Source: Pseudomonadota bacterium (GTDB taxonomy: Bacteria > SAR324 > NAC60-12). From it: DNA of 5,549 bases. Positions 5,175 to 5,549 of this stretch are shown here, in pieces. The notes beneath the pieces are model-generated. The model saw only the letters and a list, made by a program, of their open reading frames with translations. It was not told the DNA's origin and searched no databases. The stretch is taken from positions 1 to 5,549 of the forward strand of contig JACNKY010000227.1 in NCBI GenBank assembly GCA_014381795.1, written 5' to 3'. Both the position numbers and the translations under genes were made by a program. Position 1 is the first letter of the stretch. Every line of letters begins with the position of its first letter.

Positions 5175-5549
5175 TCAAGCAGCCGTTTTAAACTGTCCGT
5201 TACAAATACGCTGAAAGAGGTCTTGAAGAAGTAACGGAGCAAGTGAACTTTTAAATTTCACCCGTAAATCAAGTTTAGCAAGTTCTGCATAAATATTTTG
5301 CATTTCAAGACTGCTGAAATTTCTGGCCTGGCCCAGAACCTGTTTGCCCAGAAAAGGTGGTAGAGATATTTTAGCTAATATTTCTGCTTCTTTATAGAAT
5401 TGTGACAGCATACTGTGAATGATGAGTAGTCGTCTAAACTGCATTATAATGAGTGCAAAGAGCCGAACATGTTCACGTGGAGCAGCCTGAAGCTGTTGAT
5501 CAAGAATTTCCAGAGCAGGTAATAATTCTTTACGTGATAAGGCTTCTGT
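5175..5549 (-). CDS. holA: DNA polymerase III delta subunit (HolA), C-terminal part, 5' end outside window
   Basis: The delta subunit is the wrench of the clamp-loader complex that opens the beta sliding clamp during replication. The frame is open from the right edge to a TGA at 5175-5177 and yields 124 residues, roughly the last third of a protein usually about 330-350 long. The ATG at 5442-5444 is internal and not a start, since homologous sequence continues upstream of it (ALSRKELLPALEILDQQL). Features typical of delta domain III are the early segment AALxxLDxxL-like helix, the QFRRLL motif, LPPFLGKQVLGQARNFSS (the pattern P-P-F-[x]-K-[x2]-[LI]-x-Q-A-[RK]) and a final helix pair with LAKLDLRVK and LLLQDLFQRIC. 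It is a core housekeeping gene and anchors this locus on the chromosome. The clamp-loader assignment rests on recalled family features, not on a search. Confidence 0.85.
   Translation of the reverse strand, partial: TEALSRKELLPALEILDQQLQAAPREHVRLFALIIMQFRRLLIIHSMLSQFYKEAEILAKISLPPFLGKQVLGQARNFSSLEMQNIYAELAKLDLRVKFKSSLAPLLLQDLFQRICNGQFKTAA

Noticed and set aside
5442..5444. ATG giving an apparently complete 89-residue protein ending at 5175.
   Set aside because: The frame continues upstream without a stop to the window edge with HolA-like sequence, so this is an internal methionine of a partial holA.

Overview
The window reads as a stretch of chromosome from a Gram-negative bacterium. It carries a Sec-exported periplasmic binding protein, a ProV-type ABC ATPase and the DNA polymerase III delta subunit. 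Coding DNA is of moderate-to-low GC by eye and the intergenic DNA is very AT-rich. The binding protein resembles betaine-binding proteins common in marine proteobacteria. No lineage can be assigned from this sequence alone, and no mobile element, CRISPR array, tRNA or rRNA was seen.

Layout from left to right. (1) Positions 1-853, minus strand: most of a glycine betaine/proline-type ABC ATPase (ProV family), cut by the left edge. (2) 841-1785, minus strand: its periplasmic substrate-binding protein (ProX/OpuAC family). The ATPase start codon, a GTG, lies inside the last codons of this gene. (3) 1786-2106: an AT-rich divergent regulatory region with a near-perfect dyad and a cluster of 10-bp-phased repeats. 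(4) 2107-2880, plus strand: a DeoR/GlpR-family repressor. (5) 2881-3099: a convergent intergenic region full of AT-rich inverted repeats, probably a bidirectional termination zone. (6) 3100-5091, minus strand: a 663-residue iron-sulfur flavoprotein of the trimethylamine dehydrogenase / 2,4-dienoyl-CoA reductase type. (7) 5175-5549, minus strand: the C-terminal part of the DNA polymerase III delta subunit (holA), cut by the right edge.

How the genes may work together (inference): importers of this type bring in quaternary or methylated amines such as glycine betaine, proline betaine or DMSP. Flavoproteins of the same superfamily include trimethylamine dehydrogenase, dimethylglycine demethylase (DgcA) and N-methylproline demethylase (StcD), which remove methyl groups from such compounds. 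A DeoR-type regulator lies between them, next to a phased repeat cluster that could be its operator. The window may therefore hold an uptake-and-demethylation locus under an unusual regulator. The substrate of the flavoprotein cannot be read from the sequence, and the flavoprotein sits directly behind holA, so the functional link is a hypothesis.
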